Shown in pieces: positions 20,535-31,539 of a stretch of DNA of 64,000 nucleotides; positions within the stretch are counted from its first letter, which is position 1; the number at the start of each line of letters is the position of its first letter. The notes below the pieces were generated by a model. It ran no database searches. It worked only from the letters and a program-made list of their open reading frames with translations, and was not told the origin of the DNA. Both the position numbers and the translations under genes were made by a program. This stretch comes from Saccharomyces mikatae IFO 1815. Its lineage: Eukaryota > Ascomycota > Saccharomycetes > Saccharomycetales > Saccharomycetaceae. The stretch is from contig NC_079268.1 in NCBI RefSeq assembly GCF_947241705.1, forward strand, positions 310,001 to 374,000, read 5' to 3'.

Positions 20535-20844
20535 TGTTAATAATTAGTTGTTTAGTAAGTCGTTCCTTCTTAACCTATATAAGAGAGGTATATAAAACAC
20601 ACGCTGATTGGTTATATTAAACTAAAAGGTTCAGACATAAATCAGAGTGATGATGATAAGAATCTGGTAATAACTCATCTTCTTATATACTAAGTTCTAG
20701 ACAATTAATAGATCTTTATCTCATTACTGCAGTAAATTCTATTATTAGAATTTTTCTACTCCAATTTATGCGAAGACGTATAGTTGCCATAACTTAATCC
20801 AATTTATACGAATAGGTGTATAGTAGTAATCACTTATTCCAACA
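20535..20844 (-). mobile_element. Solo LTR F (about 310 bp variant)
   Basis: Reverse-strand solo LTR with both ends present (TGTTGGAATAAGTG ... TTAACA on its own strand). It is of the same family as A-C but in a shorter version that lacks two internal blocks and carries a tandem of two related 24-26 bp units (TATAC...CTTCG/ATTCG...ATAAATTGGA). No matching 5-bp duplication flanks it, so it is probably older or rearranged. Confidence 0.8.
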
Positions 20845-20847
20845 AAA

Positions 20848-20873
20848 ACTTACTAAAACACTAATTATCAACA
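20848..20873 (+). mobile_element. LTR terminal fragment G
   Basis: 26 bp matching the 3' end of LTR C (acttacta...attatcaaca) in forward orientation, cut off on its left by LTR F. It is a remnant of an earlier insertion. Confidence 0.6.
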
Positions 20874-21033
20874 TAAGGCTACTTCTAATTGATGGTCTCC
20901 GAATAAGAATCGTTCACCAGCTACTGACTATTACCTATGTTTCCAGTGTATTAATGAGATTTTGATGAAGTTTGAGAAAATTGATAGGATTTCCTATTTC
21001 TCGGTGACAAATAAAACTTAAGATAAACAAGAG

Positions 21034-21222
21034 ATGAAAAAGGAAAGTAGCAGAATAATAACAGCAACTTGTTACCCAATCTACAGCTTATTAGTTATAA
21101 ATTCTCACCGTTGTAGCGCGACACCTTTAAGATGTCTTCAAAATATCAAGTCGGGTAAGCGCTGCTTCTCCACAGGTGAGAAAAGAGCAATACTAGAACA
21201 ACTTGAAAAGAATTATCGGTAA
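21034..21222 (+). other. 62-codon ORF just upstream of MRPL3, probably promoter or leader
   Basis: ATG at 21034, TAA at 21220-21222, ending 59 bp before the MRPL3 start. The protein looks like a mitochondrial presequence at first sight (basic, with RCFSTGEKR), but I recognise no family. A Reb1-type CGGGTAA lies inside it at 21152-21158, which argues that this is MRPL3 promoter DNA. If transcribed, it would act as an upstream ORF. Confidence 0.3.
21152..21158 (-). promoter_or_regulatory. Reb1-type site upstream of MRPL3
   Basis: Exact CGGGTAA (TTACCCG on the reverse strand) 124-130 bp upstream of the MRPL3 ATG, a typical promoter distance for Reb1. Confidence 0.45.
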
Positions 21223-21251
21223 GAGAATCGTTACCTTCATTTGCTGGATGA

Positions 21252-22418
<1,167 letters not shown>

Positions 22419-22647
22419 TTTTCTATTTGCTCTTTTGTAAATATAGAACTGTTGAACCAGAGCACATTCTTGTACATATACATATACATTGATATAATAA
22501 GCATATACTTATGTGTATATGAAATATATAAAGGTGAACGGAAATATGTCCCTTCTTTACTGCCATATATCTCAAGCAAAAAGACAAAAAAGGTTTTCAG
22601 CAATCAAGGGAAACGCAAATTAGTCAGGGGAAAGGAACACGAGACAA

Positions 22648-23535
22648 ATGGATCATCTGAAATTTAGTTCTTTAGCTCTATCAGAAATAAACTTTCTGCA
22701 TGAGTCATCCTTTGACTTGATAGACCACTCTTGGTTCTTATTATTTGGGCGCAAACAGGGTCAAGAAGATGAGGTTTATATGCCAACAGATGGGAATGAG
22801 TTAGAGTCCCAATGGTATGTGGAAAAGGTTATACAAATCCCGATACAAAAAAAAGACCTAATAAATCAAGAAGGTCTAAAAAGGAGAATTGACCTAACAA
22901 AAGTAACTCAGAAGGACATTTGTATACTCGGCATTCTAGATCTGTATCATTTGAAACAAGACGAGAAGACCAATAACGAAGTGACAGGAAAAATACTTAC
23001 TCAATTGATTCCCTTAGCTTTAAAATATTTAATCAAGTACAATGTACCTTATCATCATACATCGTCTCAAGAAGGTATCAATAGCTTAAAGGGCTATCAA
23101 ATCGAAAACCAGATCCAAATAGGCAAAGAAATCATTCTTGAATTCCTAAAAGATAAGGTGAAAATCGAGGATATGAATGATAGATATCAAATTCTCATAC
23201 CACATAACAACATGAATCCTGATTATGATGAATTTCAGTTAACTGATATGAAAGATAGAGAAGTAAATATCCAGGAGTATAATAATAATGCCATAAAAAA
23301 ATTACTCGAGAAGATTAGTCGAATGAAAAGGTTCTTGAAAAATTATGACACTAATGACAAATCCTTTTCTGCTACGCAAGACGTAATTCTCCGGAAGATA
23401 TCAATGCTTGTAACACAATTACAAAGAGGTGGAACAAGTGATATGAACTACTTACTAGACAACAAGATTAATGAAATCAAACTATTGGAAATTTCGTGTA
23501 AGCAGTGGGAAATTTCGAATACTTTAAAAAAATAG
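22648..23535 (+). CDS. CSI1: Csi1, COP9-signalosome subunit (Csn6-like)
   Basis: Subunit of the reduced yeast COP9 signalosome, which removes Rub1 from the cullin Cdc53 and affects pheromone adaptation. It is 295 aa, the S. cerevisiae length. The sequence starts MDHLKFSSLALSEINFLHES, and SSLALSEINFLHESSFDLIDHSWFLLFGRK is the MPN-like N-terminal part, whose metal-binding residues are absent as in Csn6. The C-terminal half (about 205-290) is helical and polar. It is convergent with PEX12, with only 48 bp between the stops. Confidence 0.95.
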   Translation: MDHLKFSSLALSEINFLHESSFDLIDHSWFLLFGRKQGQEDEVYMPTDGNELESQWYVEKVIQIPIQKKDLINQEGLKRRIDLTKVTQKDICILGILDLYHLKQDEKTNNEVTGKILTQLIPLALKYLIKYNVPYHHTSSQEGINSLKGYQIENQIQIGKEIILEFLKDKVKIEDMNDRYQILIPHNNMNPDYDEFQLTDMKDREVNIQEYNNNAIKKLLEKISRMKRFLKNYDTNDKSFSATQDVILRKISMLVTQLQRGGTSDMNYLLDNKINEIKLLEISCKQWEISNTLKK

Positions 23536-23583
23536 CCACAATATATACATCTAAACAACATTATTTTTTTCTTCCTCCGGTTA

Positions 23584-24783
23584 TCAGATTAGTAGCTTTC
23601 TGATTCCTGTCACAACTTCCCATTTATCCATTTCTTTGTTGTATGTACAACCTAACAGCTTCTTATTAGTAACTGGACAATGGCCCTCATTACTAACTAA
23701 ATAGCTTATGGCACATGGGTAGCACGCCACGTAACCCGTTTCCAATACACAGGGATTTTGTATAGTCTTTCTGCAAACAGGACAGGCCTCTGTAACTTTC
23801 TTTTCACCGTTCGTTTTGTCATTCTGTGAGGAGATTGGCGGCCTCGGAATATCTTTATCCAGGTCATTCAGTCTTTTCTGCAATTTAGTGGTCATGTCCT
23901 GTGTGGTCCACCATTGGTATACTCTCAGTATGAATATAAACGTGGGAAAGAACTGCGAACCCATGAATGTGAGAAACATGGGTATAATCGATAGTTTATT
24001 TTTCATAAGCGTCAACATTGACGACATGTTTGTTTTCTTCAACCTACTCTCCATCCCTTTCATTTCTTTGAAGCTAGACATTGCTGGAAAAAGCGGCTTC
24101 ATTGTTGTGTACTCTACGTTACATAAGTATTGTAACAACGAAACCGATCCAGTTCTTTTAGTCAGGAATAACAATTTGATGAATAAATTAGATAATGCAA
24201 ACAATTTCTTGAAAAATGGATAGATTTTCAAAAAAGCCCTCTTGACCCATTTCTCTTCGTTCTCACTATTGCTGAATATGTTACTCAATGATAGCTTCTC
24301 AAGTAATTCATCAAGTTTCGTTGTAATATAAGGGAGAATAATCTTTTCCAAAAAAACCACTTTTCTCTGCCACTGGGTTAGCTGCAAACCTTGAGGCCAC
24401 GAATTCTGGTTTTTAGGATTTAAGCATTGCGTCAAGGCAAGATTTCGGTCCTTCGAATTGAACAGTTGCAGGCCATAAAATCGATCAATAAACGTCGAAT
24501 TGTACGTCTTTAAATGATACCATTCAACGATTCCTTTTATCACTTGAAACAATTCCGAAAAGTAGTTGTTCAGCCGCAGAGTATGTCTGTTGGGAAAGTT
24601 CGCCACTAAATGATTTGTTAATAGGTACCGTATCGAGATGGGCAGTAAGGAATCAATTTCCTGTGATGACACTATTTCAAAGATAGTTGGGTACAATCGT
24701 TCTAATCCCACCCCATTTCCACTACGTGTTGGAGCCCCCTGATTGGATTGCCTAACAGACGGTAGGTTTGAATAGAAGCTCAT
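23584..24783 (-). CDS. PEX12: Pex12, RING peroxin of the peroxisomal ubiquitin ligase
   Basis: Integral peroxisomal membrane protein that, with Pex2 and Pex10, ubiquitinates the import receptor Pex5 for recycling. It is 399 aa, as in S. cerevisiae. The N-terminal Pex2/Pex12 domain has several hydrophobic helices (for example IIPMFLTFMGSQFFPTFIFI near residue 270). The C-terminal RING, at about residues 336-380, reads CPVCRKTIQNPCVLETGYVA and then CYPCAISYL and HCPVTNKKL. It lacks several zinc ligands, as is normal for Pex12. The start is the ATG at 24783. It shares a 450-bp divergent promoter with HRT2. Confidence 0.96.
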   Translation of the reverse strand: MSFYSNLPSVRQSNQGAPTRSGNGVGLERLYPTIFEIVSSQEIDSLLPISIRYLLTNHLVANFPNRHTLRLNNYFSELFQVIKGIVEWYHLKTYNSTFIDRFYGLQLFNSKDRNLALTQCLNPKNQNSWPQGLQLTQWQRKVVFLEKIILPYITTKLDELLEKLSLSNIFSNSENEEKWVKRAFLKIYPFFKKLFALSNLFIKLLFLTKRTGSVSLLQYLCNVEYTTMKPLFPAMSSFKEMKGMESRLKKTNMSSMLTLMKNKLSIIPMFLTFMGSQFFPTFIFILRVYQWWTTQDMTTKLQKRLNDLDKDIPRPPISSQNDKTNGEKKVTEACPVCRKTIQNPCVLETGYVACYPCAISYLVSNEGHCPVTNKKLLGCTYNKEMDKWEVVTGIRKLLI

Positions 24784-25233
24784 CAGTTGATGCTTGTTTT
24801 TCTATTTCTCGCTTTGCTTTTACCTGCTTATCCTTTCTTTGTCCTCTTCTGGAGGCTTCATGCGAAAATCTCTGTCACGCAATGTGTTTTAACGGTATTA
24901 TGACTCATAAGGATAGCAATGCCCCAATAGTATTATGTCATACATTCAATTACACCTCCCTTCTCCAGAGTGATTGGATTGGATTAAACTATCGCCAAGC
25001 AATAATAATCGTCCACGTCGACAATTCCTTGGTATAACCCATACCCCTCAATTTGGAAGGGCTTAAGGCGCCACGTAGCGGCATTATAGCTCTCAAGTAA
25101 TCCAGGTTTCTCTCACATATTGAAAGTATATAAACTTTACTTAAAGTCCTTTTGGTTATAATGTCTCATTGCGACTCTTGCATAAACAGAAGAGAATAGT
25201 TATCACGATAACGAAAAAAAAACAAAACAAAAA
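24784..25233. other. PEX12/HRT2 divergent promoter region
   Basis: 450 bp without a supported gene. A TGACTCA core lies at 24901-24907 and an STRE core CCCCT at 25044-25048. A poly-A-rich leader precedes the HRT2 ATG. Confidence 0.5.
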
Positions 25234-26652
25234 ATGACAATTCCTGGAAGATTTATGACCAATGACAAGGGCACTTTTGGTGAATATACAGCTAGTTCCC
25301 GTTGGCCTATTATCATTCAAAATGCTATAGACGATTTAACTGAGCAGCAAGAATCAGAAAAAAATAATGACAATAAATTTAAACAAGGTGAAGTTATCAA
25401 GAATGAATTAAAGCAGTTCCGCCAGGAGGTGATTAATCGTGTGCCCTTGAGGCCATTCACTGAAGAAGAGATTGAAGTCGCAAATGTGCCGCTTTCGTTC
25501 AATGAATATCTAAAGGAACACCCTGAAGTCAACTGGGGGGCAGTGGAATGGCTTTTCTCCGAGGTTTACTTATACAGAAGAATGAATGTTCTATTCCAAC
25601 GCCAATCTGAATGGGCTAAATTTGATATATTCAACAAACTGAAGCAATCAACTTTTGAATCCTCGTTCCATGGTGTCGTGGAATTGGCTCTGAGATACGA
25701 AAATCTGTTACCGCAGTTGAAGGAAATGGAGCAGTATTCGGGAAGTGATGGCGAGGATATACTGAGAATTCTTTTTAAGGAGTTTATTGAGATTTCTTTA
25801 TGGGGTAATGCCACTGATTTATCTCTGTTGACCAATGCCACTTTAGAGGAGATCAAATCTATTCAAGGAGCGAAGGCAAGAGCAGCATCTGAGTCCAAAA
25901 TTGTTGTTAATGACACAGAGAAAGCATGGGAAGTTTTAACTAAGGCTAAGGCCGAGGCTAATAGCACAAACATTCGTGTTGATTTTGTGCTGGACAATTC
26001 TGGCTTTGAATTGTATGCTGATTTAATGCTCGCTGCTTTCCTGTTGCAAAGTGGCTTGGCTACCAAATGTATCTTTCATGCTAAAGACATTCCATATATG
26101 GTTAGTGATGTTATGTTGAAGGACTTTGACCTATTGATTAAGGATCTAAGAGACCGTGAGTTCTTTCCAAGTGGTGAGGCTTCAACAAAGGAATCCAAGG
26201 CGCTTGATCTATTTGCTAATGAACTTGACAAGTTTGTTTCTAGCGGTAAGATAGAATTCCGCGAGGATTCCTTCTGGACCACAGAACTAGATTATTGGAA
26301 TTTGGATGCAAAGGAAGTCAAGTATCACGGTTCCACTTTACACGAAGATTTACAAGCTTCCAATTTGGTCATCTTCAAAGGTGATCTAAACTATAGGAAG
26401 TTAACTGGAGACAGGAAGTGGCCCCGCACCACTAAATGGGAGACCGCTATTGGACCTCTTTCTACAAACGGTATCACATCATTAAGTTTGAGGACATGTA
26501 AGGCCGATGTGCAAGTTGGTTTACCTGAAGGTCTTGACGCAGAATTGAGCCAAGAATGGGAAAAGGAAAACCCTGGCCGTGGTTCTTGGTGGTGCTGTAG
26601 TGGTAAATGGGCAGTCATTTGTTTTAGTTCAGGTACACCAAGCAAGAAATGA
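25234..26652 (+). CDS. HRT2: DUF89/ARMT1-family metal-dependent sugar-phosphate phosphatase
   Basis: YMR027W orthologue. DUF89 subfamily III proteins are metal-dependent damage-control phosphatases acting on reactive sugar phosphates such as fructose-1-phosphate. The gene name comes from a Ty3-transposition overexpression screen. It is 472 aa (470 in S. cerevisiae). The domain covers nearly the whole chain. The core metal-binding segment [20 protein letters not shown] (about residues 249-268) supplies the Asp and Asn ligands, and [20 protein letters not shown]-like text near the C-terminus ([17 protein letters not shown], about 370-386) gives the second family motif. There is no signal or membrane segment, so it is cytosolic. 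Confidence 0.94.
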   Translation: MTIPGRFMTNDKGTFGEYTASSRWPIIIQNAIDDLTEQQESEKNNDNKFKQGEVIKNELKQFRQEVINRVPLRPFTEEEIEVANVPLSFNEYLKEHPEVNWGAVEWLFSEVYLYRRMNVLFQRQSEWAKFDIFNKLKQSTFESSFHGVVELALRYENLLPQLKEMEQYSGSDGEDILRILFKEFIEISLWGNATDLSLLTNATLEEIKSIQGAKARAASESKIVVNDTEKAWEVLTKAKAEANSTNIRVDFVLDNSGFELYADLMLAAFLLQSGLATKCIFHAKDIPYMVSDVMLKDFDLLIKDLRDREFFPSGEASTKESKALDLFANELDKFVSSGKIEFREDSFWTTELDYWNLDAKEVKYHGSTLHEDLQASNLVIFKGDLNYRKLTGDRKWPRTTKWETAIGPLSTNGITSLSLRTCKADVQVGLPEGLDAELSQEWEKENPGRGSWWCCSGKWAVICFSSGTPSKK

Positions 26653-26842
26653 TACGGCACCCTGTATAATCTTATGTAAACGATTCTCTATGAACTATCT
26701 AGAAAAATATGTAGATTCTCATAAACATACTATTATTACTATGCTTCTAATGAAAAAAAAAATTAAACTAAAAAAACATGTAAAGTTCAGTAACAAAAGA
26801 AGAGTAGGGAGGAGTAACGGAAAAGAAAGCTAATAAAATAAA

Positions 26843-27943
26843 ATGGCATCGATAACAGAACAGTTTAATGTTATCATTAGTACATACTCCACAAAATTAG
26901 AACACTCATCCTTGAGGCAAGATTCGCCGGAATACCAAGAATTATTGCTTTCTACGATTAAAAAATTATTGAACCTACGGACCTCGGTTTTTGATAAATT
27001 AGCGTTATTTAGTGTCAATGAGACCATTGATGATGTATCTACTACTTCCATCAAATTCTTGGCAGTTGATTACTATCTAGGTCTGTTGATATCAAGGCGA
27101 CAGTCGAACGATTCAAATGTTACTCAAAAACAGTCTATGAAATTGATTTACCTAAAAAAAAGCATTGAATCATCCGTTAACTTCTTAACAATTTTACAGG
27201 ATTATAAAATTCTAAATCCTTTAATTGGCGAAAAACTAGGATACTTCAAGGATCGTTATGAACCACAACTGAGCGAATTGTATGCGCAACCAAAGAATGA
27301 TAAAGATTTATCTGCGGCACAGTTGAAAAGAGAAGAGAAGATCAAATTATTTCAGCGCAATAAAGAAATTGACGCAAAGTTGCATCATTTAGAGTCGAAT
27401 CTTAAAAATGATGACGAGGATCACGATCATGATGAGCTGCTAAGAGAGTTATATTTGATGAGGCTAGAACAATTTAGTCTTAATACATTCAATAACATAG
27501 AACAAAATTTATATGAGTGTGAAATGCTCTCTAATTTTCTCAAGAGTACTGCACATCAAAATAAATCATCAAGTGCTCGAATTCAAAAGGAGTCAAGTGC
27601 CAGTGATTCCACTGATTTCACAGACAAATTAGAAAGTATTAATAAACCGTTGATAGACAAGAAAGGCCAAGTTCTGAGGAACTTCACTCTTGTCGACAAG
27701 AGGCAACAGCTGCAGCAAAAAGTGCGCGGATACGGTCAATATGGACCAACAATGTCTGTGGAAGAGTTTCTAGATAAAGAGTTTGAAGATGGTCGAGTCC
27801 TTCAAGGTGGTGAAGAACCAGAACAAGCTCCGGATGAAGAAAACATGGCCTGGCAAGATAAAGAAACCTACAAAGCTCGTGAGTGGGACGAATTCAAGGA
27901 AAGTCATTCAAAAGGAAGCGGAAATACCATGAATAGAGGATAG
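26843..27943 (+). CDS. TAP42: Tap42, PP2A-family phosphatase regulator in TOR signalling
   Basis: Essential alpha4-family protein that binds the PP2A, Pph3 and Sit4 catalytic subunits and carries the rapamycin-sensitive output of TORC1. It is 366 aa, the S. cerevisiae length. The N-terminal alpha-helical TPR-like domain (about 1-230) contains the phosphatase-binding surface, followed by a flexible tail. The tail includes the conserved YGQYGPTMSVEEFLDKEFEDG motif (about 292-315, shown in part) and an acidic, Trp-containing end (EENMAWQDKETYKAREWDEF). It converges with FAR8, and the stop codons are only 44 bp apart. Confidence 0.97.
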   Translation: MASITEQFNVIISTYSTKLEHSSLRQDSPEYQELLLSTIKKLLNLRTSVFDKLALFSVNETIDDVSTTSIKFLAVDYYLGLLISRRQSNDSNVTQKQSMKLIYLKKSIESSVNFLTILQDYKILNPLIGEKLGYFKDRYEPQLSELYAQPKNDKDLSAAQLKREEKIKLFQRNKEIDAKLHHLESNLKNDDEDHDHDELLRELYLMRLEQFSLNTFNNIEQNLYECEMLSNFLKSTAHQNKSSSARIQKESSASDSTDFTDKLESINKPLIDKKGQVLRNFTLVDKRQQLQQKVRGYGQYGPTMSVEEFLDKEFEDGRVLQGGEEPEQAPDEENMAWQDKETYKAREWDEFKESHSKGSGNTMNRG

Positions 27944-27987
27944 ACAAAAGAATCTTGTTTACGTACATAATTATTTATTCGACAGGC

Positions 27988-29568
27988 TCATTCTTTTCTG
28001 CCTGCATCAATTAGTTTGATTTTGTGCAAGAGAACTTCGTTATTTTTATTCACGGTGATTAATACTGGTATAGAATCTACCGTCAAATTTGAAGAAAACA
28101 AGACAGGCTCTTCATTTCCTGGGGGGTTGATGTTTGTTACGATGAATTCGTCAATCAAAGGTTTCAAGTTCTCTAAATTTCTAAACTCAAAGTCCCCGTT
28201 ATTATATGATATGGAGATTATACTGTCATTTAAATTGAGCTGTATTGGCAGTGTTGATGATGGAGTCAATTGTTCCTTTAAAACAATTTTTTTCTTATCA
28301 AAAGAATAAACCAGTAACCTTTCGTTGCTTAATTGAATCAATAGTTTAGACGTTTTCTCATCCAAGAATAAATGGTAACACTCTTCATCTGGCTTACCTG
28401 ACAATATTGTATCGACCTTCAAGTCAATTTTTTGTAGAGGCTTACCTTCGAAATCATATATAGTTAGCTGATATGGGTTTGAAGATAGTAATATCAAAGA
28501 TTTTTCTGTTATGCCGAATATACAATCCAAAATTTCCGCAGAATCATTATTATCGTCATATTCATTATCATGTTCTATGCCGTATACTTCTTTTATGTTA
28601 ATTGGAACATCTTCAGTGGCATCTATATTACCTAGTTCCCAGATCTTAATTTGCGGTTTATTGTTACCGGCTATCAACAGCCATTTGTTCTTGAAATCGA
28701 TGTTGATGATATCATCGAGCGAAAAAGGGTTTTTTGAGTCTTGTAATAGGTTCAAATCAGAAATCAAGGATGCACTGGAAATAGAGTATAATTTCAAGTG
28801 CAAACTATTATCAACAATAAAGAATTTGGAGGATGAAACCCATAAAAATTTTAAAATATTGCAATCTTTCCCTATAGAAATCTTCGTAACAGATTTGGAT
28901 TTTAAGTTGGGATCCACTTGATGAATTTCCAATGATCTACTGTCTGCATCATAAAGTGCAACGAGATCGCCGAAAGAGCTGATGAGATCAACTTTCTGCA
29001 AATCAGATTGAATTTTCGATACCGTCTCACTACTCTCACGCTTACTAGTTGTACTAAACAAAGATTTCACTTCAGTCGGCGATGACACCCTTGGAGAGTC
29101 TTGTTTGGGTTTATCCAAAAGAGCATTATTTAAAATATCCATTCCATTTGCGCCCACATCGTCATCAATAGGTGTATTGACGTTCAGTTTCTCCAACTCA
29201 TGCAAGTGGGCGCCAGCATCTTTGCTATTTAGTGACTCTAACTGATTAACCGTGTTAGGGCTTTTTAGCAAATAGATAATTTCCTTAACGTTTTCTTGAA
29301 CGGCCAGCTTGGATTTCAATAATGAATCAGATACAGACTTTACTTCCCTTTCACCTTCAGCAGAAACAGATTTCGGTTTCATTTGGTTCAATTGGTGTTT
29401 CAAGTCCCTATTTTCGCCCTCTAGTTCAGCAATTCTTGCCTTCATTTCCGATCTTTCCAGCTCCCATGTGATTCTATCTCTTTCATTCTTGGTGAACTCT
29501 GTTTGCAGGTAGTGCATTACCCCAGGTAACGTGTAGTGAGGATGAACATGTGTCTGGTTGATGGCCAT
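27988..29568 (-). CDS. FAR8: Far8, striatin-like subunit of the Far complex
   Basis: Member of the Far3-7-8-9-10-11 complex, a STRIPAK-like assembly at the ER that takes part in pheromone arrest and TORC2/PP2A signalling. It is 526 aa (523 in S. cerevisiae). The N-terminus has the striatin signature [15 protein letters not shown], followed by a coiled coil at about residues 25-70 ([20 protein letters not shown]), then a Ser-rich linker and a C-terminal WD40-type beta-propeller (about 190-520). Repeats such as [19 protein letters not shown] are visible, though degenerate. The start is the ATG at 29568. Confidence 0.95.
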   Translation of the reverse strand: MAINQTHVHPHYTLPGVMHYLQTEFTKNERDRITWELERSEMKARIAELEGENRDLKHQLNQMKPKSVSAEGEREVKSVSDSLLKSKLAVQENVKEIIYLLKSPNTVNQLESLNSKDAGAHLHELEKLNVNTPIDDDVGANGMDILNNALLDKPKQDSPRVSSPTEVKSLFSTTSKRESSETVSKIQSDLQKVDLISSFGDLVALYDADSRSLEIHQVDPNLKSKSVTKISIGKDCNILKFLWVSSSKFFIVDNSLHLKLYSISSASLISDLNLLQDSKNPFSLDDIINIDFKNKWLLIAGNNKPQIKIWELGNIDATEDVPINIKEVYGIEHDNEYDDNNDSAEILDCIFGITEKSLILLSSNPYQLTIYDFEGKPLQKIDLKVDTILSGKPDEECYHLFLDEKTSKLLIQLSNERLLVYSFDKKKIVLKEQLTPSSTLPIQLNLNDSIISISYNNGDFEFRNLENLKPLIDEFIVTNINPPGNEEPVLFSSNLTVDSIPVLITVNKNNEVLLHKIKLIDAGRKE

Positions 29569-30130
29569 ATTGCTTTATATCTCAACTGCACACACACACA
29601 CGTCTCTCGTGTTTCTTAATGGATGTTGTTGCTCCTGCTTCACCTCTAACCGTTTTAAGTGGCTTTTATCGAAGATTACGCGACGGGGCAAATAGCAGAA
29701 TTAGAACTAAAAGAGCATATTATGCCACATCCCAACAAAGGGGGCTAGAGGGCGTACCAGCAAAGACTGGATGGAGTATGCTATATTATAGTTTCGTAAA
29801 TACCGATAGGGCTCTTTTTTAAACCTTGTTTGCTTGTAAAGTAGTCCGGCGCATGTGAAGACGTAAGCACTGGAGATCCATTTTGAAACTGTAGTAACAA
29901 TTGGTTCTCTTCGGCATCTCGCAAGAAACTGTTGTTGCACAAATCAAAAGGAAACATATGTAATGTGTCTATAAGTTATTATATTACCAGACACTTAAAA
30001 ACGTACATATCGGGACGATTTAAGTGGGGAAGTACAAAAAGAACTGTGTAGATCAGGAATTATATTCTTATCCTTTTTTTTACTCTTTGAGAAGCAATTC
30101 GAAAACAAGGGGACAGAAATATAACTGGTT
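29569..30130. other. FAR8/RSF1 divergent intergenic region
   Basis: 562 bp with a (ca)n run at 29589-29602 and T-rich promoter DNA before RSF1. Opposing 67- and 77-codon open frames at 29619-29940 have no recognisable similarity, and the longer one lacks an ATG start. Confidence 0.5.
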
Positions 30131-31264
30131 ATGAAGGATCTAGATCCAGAAATGGGGAAATTTACTATAACTGAAGACCCTTCTCAAGACAGTGAGTGCA
30201 TGGTTGATATAACAACACTGCCTAATTTTCCTTGTAACCGTAGTGGCAACCCACGTGAGGATATTAATCTGGTGCCCAACAAGATGGAAACTCCAAGGAT
30301 ACTGAATATGACGATGGTACCAGATTATTTACAGAAAGAGAATTTTTCTCCGGAATTTTCTTCTGCTACAGTATCTGCGAGGTCATCACCTGTGAACGTT
30401 GCCCATAACGAGTCGCTCTCATTTGAAACCACTGGTTCGAGTAGTGCAAGGGGCTCTAAGTATGCGATTCAAAGGCAACAGCAACAACAAGCAACAGATT
30501 TCATAGAGAGTAGTATGCAGCTGTTGTCTTCAGAGGCACTGAGTTTCAAACCAGATATCATGAAAACTTTAGAGCTGCCTGTTCCCAAAAGAAGAGATAT
30601 TAAGGGCAATCATCTATCCAAATTATTATTTGCTAAATCACCTCTCACTATCAACACATATTGTCAATTTTATGATCGTAAGAACAAACGTATATGTAAC
30701 CAAGAAATAATTTGGAAAGATAAGAATAGTAGAGAAAAGCATGGGTCAAGGAAGTATCAAAGGCACTTAAGCAAAGTTCATGGCGTTCAATTGACACCCA
30801 AAAATTTTACTCAATTTTTTGATCATAATTCTCCACTTTTTCAAGAATGCTATGACTACCAATCTAGATTGATGGGTGATTTACTGGTTCAACCAAATAT
30901 CAAATCGAAAGAAAACAAAAGAAAACAGGTAGAGAATGCCACGAGAAACCTTTCTGAAACAGAACATAGCTTTACCAACCGCCAGGTGCAACAACAGAAT
31001 GTTCGAGAACTTCAATCAAAAATAGCTATGAATGAATTGATAGAGATTCTCATCGATTTAAACATTCCATTTTCTGTTTTAGATTATCAACCTATGAGAA
31101 ACTGGCTCATCAAATATTCAATAATTTCAACAGATACTTTACCAGATGAAGTATATTTTAAAACTGATCCAGACGTCAATGAACTGAACCACGTTAACAA
31201 TAATCCAAACACTAGCAATAACAGCACTATTCATAATCATAATCAGAACCAACATACAAATTAA
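30131..31264 (+). CDS. RSF1: Rsf1, respiration-factor transcriptional modulator
   Basis: Regulator of nuclear and mitochondrial genes needed for growth on glycerol. It is 377 aa (376 in S. cerevisiae). The N-terminal half is Ser-rich with a short Gln run (QRQQQQQATDF). The central conserved segment, about residues 170-225, contains YCQFYDRKNKRICNQEIIWK followed by KYQRHLSKVHG, a C2H2-like arrangement (Cys-x10-Cys ... His-x4-His) that suggests zinc binding. The C-terminus ends in an Asn/His-rich tail. Convergent with EIS1, 275 bp between the stops. Confidence 0.94.
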   Translation: MKDLDPEMGKFTITEDPSQDSECMVDITTLPNFPCNRSGNPREDINLVPNKMETPRILNMTMVPDYLQKENFSPEFSSATVSARSSPVNVAHNESLSFETTGSSSARGSKYAIQRQQQQQATDFIESSMQLLSSEALSFKPDIMKTLELPVPKRRDIKGNHLSKLLFAKSPLTINTYCQFYDRKNKRICNQEIIWKDKNSREKHGSRKYQRHLSKVHGVQLTPKNFTQFFDHNSPLFQECYDYQSRLMGDLLVQPNIKSKENKRKQVENATRNLSETEHSFTNRQVQQQNVRELQSKIAMNELIEILIDLNIPFSVLDYQPMRNWLIKYSIISTDTLPDEVYFKTDPDVNELNHVNNNPNTSNNSTIHNHNQNQHTN

Positions 31265-31539
31265 TTAAAACTTGCTTTTAATCTGCATACATAAAACTAG
31301 ATCAACCAAATAAAAAAAAATAAAAACAACCATATATACTATTCCATAAGCAAAAGTAATTATACTAAGTTACAAATATTAAACTAGAATCAAAGAAATA
31401 CAAATATAACACTATTAGTAAAAGAATGAATAATTAACGTGCAGGTAAGAAACCTTTATTATAAAAAAACGGGAGTGACTCATCCAACAACTCGTTATCT
31501 AAATCGGACCTTTTGTCTATTTTTCAAGCTTGTTACGCC

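Noticed and set aside
18175-20873. A complete Ty element in the LTR nest
   Set aside because: No Gag or Pol coding similarity is visible between any pair of LTRs; all copies look like solo LTRs or fragments.
24768-25037. 89-codon open frame between PEX12 and HRT2
   Set aside because: It overlaps the PEX12 start, lies in a divergent promoter and has no recognisable similarity.
29619-29940. Two opposing small ORFs between FAR8 and RSF1
   Set aside because: The 77-codon reverse frame starts only with GTG, the 67-codon forward one has no recognisable similarity, and they overlap each other in promoter DNA.
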